Below the pieces are notes generated by a model. That model saw nothing but the letters and a program-made list of their open reading frames with translations, had not been told where the DNA came from and did no database searches. This document shows positions 6,992 to 9,568 of a stretch of 9,568 nucleotides of DNA, piece after piece. Position 1 is the first letter of the stretch. Every line of letters starts with the position of its first letter. This DNA is from Caryophanales bacterium (lineage in GTDB: Bacteria > Bacillota > Bacilli > Exiguobacteriales > Exiguobacteriaceae): NCBI GenBank assembly GCA_902362975.1, contig CABIYO010000064.1, forward strand, positions 655 to 10,222. The letters are read 5' to 3'. Made by a program: the position numbers and the translations under genes.

Positions 6992-7004
6992 ATAACCGAA
7001 CAAT
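6992..7004 (+). promoter_or_regulatory. PurBox-like PurR site, downstream copy
   Basis: ATAACCGAACAAT matches AWWWCCGAACWWT at all 13 positions. It lies just downstream of the predicted transcription start and next to the 16-bp palindrome. The two exact boxes face the same way and are about 90 bases apart, unlike the usual inverted pair separated by 16-17 bases. Confidence 0.62.
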
Positions 7005-7017
7005 TATAAAATATTTT

Positions 7018-7084
7018 GCCGTATAATGTCGGGGATATGGCCCGAGAGTCTCTACGAAATCACCTTAAATGATTTCACTACGGC
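7018..7084 (+). promoter_or_regulatory. Guanine-class purine riboswitch aptamer upstream of pbuG
   Basis: P1 pairs GCCGTA (7018-7023) with TACGGC (7079-7084). P2 is TCGGG/CCCGA around the canonical loop GATATGG. J2/3 reads GTCTCTAC, and P3 is a perfect GAAATCA/TGATTTC stem around L3 CCTTAAA (7063-7069). The C at 7078 aligns with specificity residue C74, so guanine or hypoxanthine is the expected ligand even though the L3 loop has the T found in many adenine aptamers. Confidence 0.92.
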
Positions 7085-7126
7085 GAGACATAGATGAGGG
7101 TGTATGCCCTCGTATGTTTCGCGTGG

Positions 7127-7155
7127 GGTCCTCGGTCATTTGCCGAGGACCTTTT
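7127..7155 (+). terminator. Leader terminator of the pbuG riboswitch
   Basis: GGTCCTCGG (7127-7135) pairs perfectly with CCGAGGACC (7143-7151) around a seven-base loop, followed by TTTT at 7152-7155, before the gene. It is a premature terminator, as expected for a guanine-repressed transporter. Between aptamer and terminator lies a long hairpin (7083-7092 with 7113-7122, plus inner GAGGG/CCCTC), whose base shares two residues with P1. The exact antiterminator is not obvious by eye. Confidence 0.8.
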
Positions 7156-7188
7156 CTCGTTTTACGGCGAGCACAAGGAGGAAAACAA

Positions 7189-8550
7189 ATGAGCACACAG
7201 CTCAAGCAAGAACAGCAACAACCATCAACAACGAGTCGGATTGATCGTTACTTCCAACTCACAGCACTCGGGACGAGTGTTCGCACGGAACTGATCGCAG
7301 GATTTACAACGTTCCTCGCGATGGCGTACATCCTCTTCGTTAACCCGAACATCCTTGGGGCAGCGGGTATGGATACCGGAGCGGTCTTCATGGCGACAGG
7401 TCTTGTTGCGGTAGTCGGTTCATTGACGATGGGACTTCTCGCGAACTATCCAATTGCGATTGCGCCGGGCATGGGCCTCAACGCGTTCTTCGCATATAGC
7501 GTCGTCATCGGGATGGGGATACCGTGGCAAACGGCTTTGTCAGGTGTACTCGTATCAGGTCTCTTCTTTATCGTATTGACGCTCTCAGGAATTCGCGAAA
7601 CGATTGTCAACGCGATTCCGGCTCCGCTCAAAATGGCGGTTGCTGCAGGGATTGGTTTCTTCATCGCGTTCATCGGTTTGAAAAATGCAGGCATCATTGT
7701 TGCGAATGAAGCGACACTCGTCAGTCTTGGTTCGCTCGGAACGGGCACGACGCTTCTCGCGGTGTTCGGTCTCGTGGTCAGCGCCTTGCTTATGGCGCGC
7801 GATGTAAAAGGTGGTATTTTCATCGGGATGTTGTTGACGGCGATTGTCGGGATGATTTTCGGTCTTGTGCCGACACCGACAGCAATCTCAGACGTTGTGT
7901 CGATGCCGCCGAGTATGTCATCTACATTCGGTCAAGCCTTCATCAACTTCGGGGATGTGTTCACGCTTCAAATGCTCGTTGTTATCTTGACGTTCTTCTT
8001 CATCGACTTCTTTGATACAGCTGGGACGCTCGTCGCGGTAGCGCGTCAAGCTGGGATCATGAAAGAGAATAAAGTGCCGCGTGCAAGTAAGGCGTTGTTG
8101 GCTGACTCGACAGCGACGGTAGCAGGTGCAATCTTCGGAACATCTACAGCGACTTCATACGTTGAATCGTCAGCAGGTGTCGCTGCTGGTGGACGAACAG
8201 GATTGACTGCTGTTTTCGCAGGATTGTTCTTCGGTTTGGCATTGTTCTTCTCGCCTCTCTTGGCGGTTGTTACGGCGCCGGTCACAGCTCCTGCGCTGAT
8301 TATTGTTGGTGTGCTCATGGCTTCGGCTCTTCTTGATATCGATTGGAAAAAGATCGAGATTGCAGTTCCTGCATTCTTGACGATTATCATGATGCCATTG
8401 ACGTCATCAATCGCAACGGGAATTGGGCTTGGGTTTATCCTTTACCCACTCATGATGATTGCAAAAGGGAAGACGAAAGAGATTCATCCAATCATGTACG
8501 GGATGTTGGTCATCTTCTTGGCATACTTCATGTTCTTGCCACACGCATAA
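7189..8550 (+). CDS. pbuG: Guanine/hypoxanthine permease, NCS2 family (AzgA/PbuG branch)
   Basis: This is a 453-residue inner-membrane purine base importer, with about 12 to 14 hydrophobic segments. Diagnostic motifs are ELIAGFTTFLAMAYILFVNP near the N-terminus, APGMGLNAFFAY (about 92-103), FFIDFFDTAGT (FDTAGT at 275-280) and GTSTATSYVESSAG (317-330) followed by GVAAGGRTG. These are typical of the AzgA-like branch that carries hypoxanthine and guanine. ATG 7189 is chosen because AAGGAGG at 7175-7181 precedes it at ideal spacing; the frame stays open upstream into the riboswitch but that part is leader, not protein. Its place directly after guaA, its guanine riboswitch and its PurBoxes all support pbuG. 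Import of bases for salvage complements GMP synthesis by GuaA. Confidence 0.96.
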   Translation: MSTQLKQEQQQPSTTSRIDRYFQLTALGTSVRTELIAGFTTFLAMAYILFVNPNILGAAGMDTGAVFMATGLVAVVGSLTMGLLANYPIAIAPGMGLNAFFAYSVVIGMGIPWQTALSGVLVSGLFFIVLTLSGIRETIVNAIPAPLKMAVAAGIGFFIAFIGLKNAGIIVANEATLVSLGSLGTGTTLLAVFGLVVSALLMARDVKGGIFIGMLLTAIVGMIFGLVPTPTAISDVVSMPPSMSSTFGQAFINFGDVFTLQMLVVILTFFFIDFFDTAGTLVAVARQAGIMKENKVPRASKALLADSTATVAGAIFGTSTATSYVESSAGVAAGGRTGLTAVFAGLFFGLALFFSPLLAVVTAPVTAPALIIVGVLMASALLDIDWKKIEIAVPAFLTIIMMPLTSSIATGIGLGFILYPLMMIAKGKTKEIHPIMYGMLVIFLAYFMFLPHA

Positions 8551-8559
8551 GTTCATTTG

Positions 8560-8594
8560 AAAAGCCGGCTCTGTAATTAAGAGTCGGCTTTTTT
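8560..8594. terminator. Bidirectional terminator between convergent pbuG and vanW-family genes
   Basis: AAAAGCCGGCTCT (8560-8572) pairs with AGAGTCGGCTTTT (8580-8592) through 13 pairs with one G-T wobble, and the T run continues to 8594. On the minus strand the left arm gives a TTTT tail, so it can serve both genes. The minus-strand gene's stop codon lies in the seven-base loop and its last codons form one arm. Confidence 0.88.
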
Positions 8595-9416
8595 GTGTGC
8601 AGTATTTTCAGGAAGGAATGGGTCGTACATTGTGATCGCATGATTTTCTGTGATGAACTCGTTTCGAAGATGTATACCATTCATTGAAGTGACTTCTCTA
8701 AATATTTGGTTATGTCGGATCGTCCCACCCCACCATTCACGGGTGAAATGATGGTTTTCTTCATATATATGATACTGTTCTTTATTCGGGATGTTCGAGC
8801 GCCATTCCCCGACGAGACGATCTCCCTCTATATATAGAAGGAGTTGATACGTTTGCGCCGTCTGGTTTGTGATTTGTAAGTCGAGATAATTGTAAGAACA
8901 TGTTGCACCACTCCCGAAAGGTTGATCCCGTCGGTAATCTGGGAACACATCGTAGCTGTGACGATAACGTTCGGTTACGGTCAATGGGCTATGTAAGGTG
9001 ATCCAATAGATTAGATTGGACAGTTGGCATAGTCCACCACCGATTCCTGAAGTGACTTTTCCGTAATGAAGAATCATTCCGTCGACGTATCCTTTACGTT
9101 TCGTTGGCTTGCCGATCATCTTCCAATAGGAGAAGACATCGTTTGGAGTCAGGATAGAGCCGTTCAGTTTGGTGATTGCAATTTTTAGGTTGGTTACCTT
9201 GTTATGCTGGACTTCCATGTCGACATCTCGGAGTTGGCGATACAAAGGAGTTCGGTGTGTATGGATCAGATATGACATCGGGTCAGTGTTTCGTTTTGAA
9301 ACATACTTTCGTTTGTCCGTCATCCATTCTATTCGTCGCTTAATCGTATAAATTTGTGTACCACACCAGATTCTGAACGGTGAACGTTTCTTAGGCCGCT
9401 GTAAATCGGATTGCAT
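8577..9416 (-). CDS. VanW family protein
   Basis: The 279-residue protein carries the VanW domain: LNGSILTPNDVFSYWKMIG, RKGYVDGMIL, then the hallmark SGIGGGLCQLSNLIYW (GGGLCQLSN at 126-134) and RHSYDVFPDYRRD. Its length is close to that of VanW from VanB-type vancomycin resistance clusters (about 275), unlike the longer cell-wall proteins that carry the domain with peptidoglycan-binding repeats. The domain's biochemical role is unknown. The basic N-terminus (RPKKRSPFRIW...IKRRIEW) shows no clear signal peptide. ATG 9414-9416 has AAGGAG at 9427-9432 (minus strand) ten bases upstream. No vanRSHAX genes are nearby, so a resistance role is not supported. By eye it is more AT-rich than its neighbours. 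I found no convincing promoter in 9433-9480. Confidence 0.88.
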   Translation of the reverse strand: MQSDLQRPKKRSPFRIWCGTQIYTIKRRIEWMTDKRKYVSKRNTDPMSYLIHTHRTPLYRQLRDVDMEVQHNKVTNLKIAITKLNGSILTPNDVFSYWKMIGKPTKRKGYVDGMILHYGKVTSGIGGGLCQLSNLIYWITLHSPLTVTERYRHSYDVFPDYRRDQPFGSGATCSYNYLDLQITNQTAQTYQLLLYIEGDRLVGEWRSNIPNKEQYHIYEENHHFTREWWGGTIRHNQIFREVTSMNGIHLRNEFITENHAITMYDPFLPENTAHKKADS

Positions 9417-9478
9417 CCTTGGTTGACTCCTTATAGGTTTATAGTCGTTTTTAGATATAAGTGTATTCTTTAACTAAA

Positions 9479-9568
9479 TCAGGCGAGAATTCTCCCTCCT
9501 CTAAGCGTCTCGGGGCGTAGCCCAGCGTAGGTGGGAGATGAATCGCCCGGTCCAAAACTCTTCTCCCC
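9479..9568 (-). mobile_element. Candidate right end of a second IS200/IS605 or IS1341-type element (partial)
   Basis: A long imperfect hairpin spans 9482-9547: GGCGA (9482-9486) with TCGCC (9543-9547), TCTCCC (9491-9496) with GGGAGA (9533-9538), and GGGC/GCCC (9513-9523) at the tip. Read on the minus strand it has the layout GCGATTCATC...GAATTCTCGCC, which I recall from the ends of many tnpB-bearing elements, where it is the 3' part of the omega RNA. The minus strand also stays open for 29 codons to a TGA at 9479-9481, which could be a tnpB tail. The hairpin is seen; the family assignment is from memory. Confidence 0.5.

Noticed and set aside
7018..7084. Adenine riboswitch, because of L3 loop CCTTAAA
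   Set aside because: The specificity position (7078) is C, not T, and the gene is a guanine/hypoxanthine permease.
7069..7188. N-terminal extension of the permease to 7069
   Set aside because: The extension reads through riboswitch P3 and the leader terminator; ATG 7189 has AAGGAGG at ideal spacing and fits the family length.
8577..9416. Vancomycin resistance determinant
   Set aside because: VanW-domain proteins are common without resistance; no vanA/B ligase, vanH, vanX or two-component genes are present, and VanW itself is not known to confer resistance.
1..9568. CRISPR array, tRNA or rRNA genes
   Set aside because: I saw no regularly spaced repeats and no recognisable tRNA or rRNA sequence on either strand.

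Overview
The window reads as a piece of a low-to-medium GC Firmicute (Bacillales) chromosome, most likely Exiguobacterium or a close relative. The evidence is a GuaA protein that looks very close to Bacillus GuaA along its full 513 residues, Gram-positive Shine-Dalgarno sites, sigma-A type promoters, guanine (xpt-type) riboswitches, PurR-type boxes, and a gene order (MoxR ATPase, DUF58, transglutaminase, guaA, pbuG) that matches yeaC-yeaD-yebA-guaA-pbuG of Bacillus subtilis. The genus is an inference; the gene order and families are seen.

Layout. Positions 1-215 are the right end of an IS200/IS605-type element: the last 39 codons of a TnpB RNA-guided nuclease and the structured non-coding end that normally carries the 3' part of the omega RNA. 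It abuts a flavin reductase-like gene (to 798) whose natural N-terminus is missing or frameshifted. A strong terminator follows. Positions 972-5085 are a tight three-gene operon with two ATGA start/stop overlaps: a MoxR AAA+ ATPase, a DUF58 membrane-anchored protein, and a polytopic transglutaminase-like protein.

Positions 5082-8594 form a purine module. guaA (GMP synthetase) and pbuG (guanine/hypoxanthine permease) each have their own promoter, guanine-class aptamer and intrinsic terminator, so both should be shut off when guanine is plentiful. The pbuG promoter region also carries two exact matches to the Bacillus PurBox consensus and a perfect 16-bp palindrome over the likely transcription start. 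Convergent to pbuG, and sharing a bidirectional terminator with it, is a minus-strand VanW-family gene (8577-9416). The window ends in a large hairpin (9482-9547) that resembles the right end of a second, different IS200/IS605 or IS1341-type element on the minus strand.

The core block is ordinary conserved chromosome. The accessory signals are at the edges (TnpB-type ends) and in the non-coding leaders. I found no CRISPR array, tRNA or rRNA, and nothing that amounts to a wholly new system.
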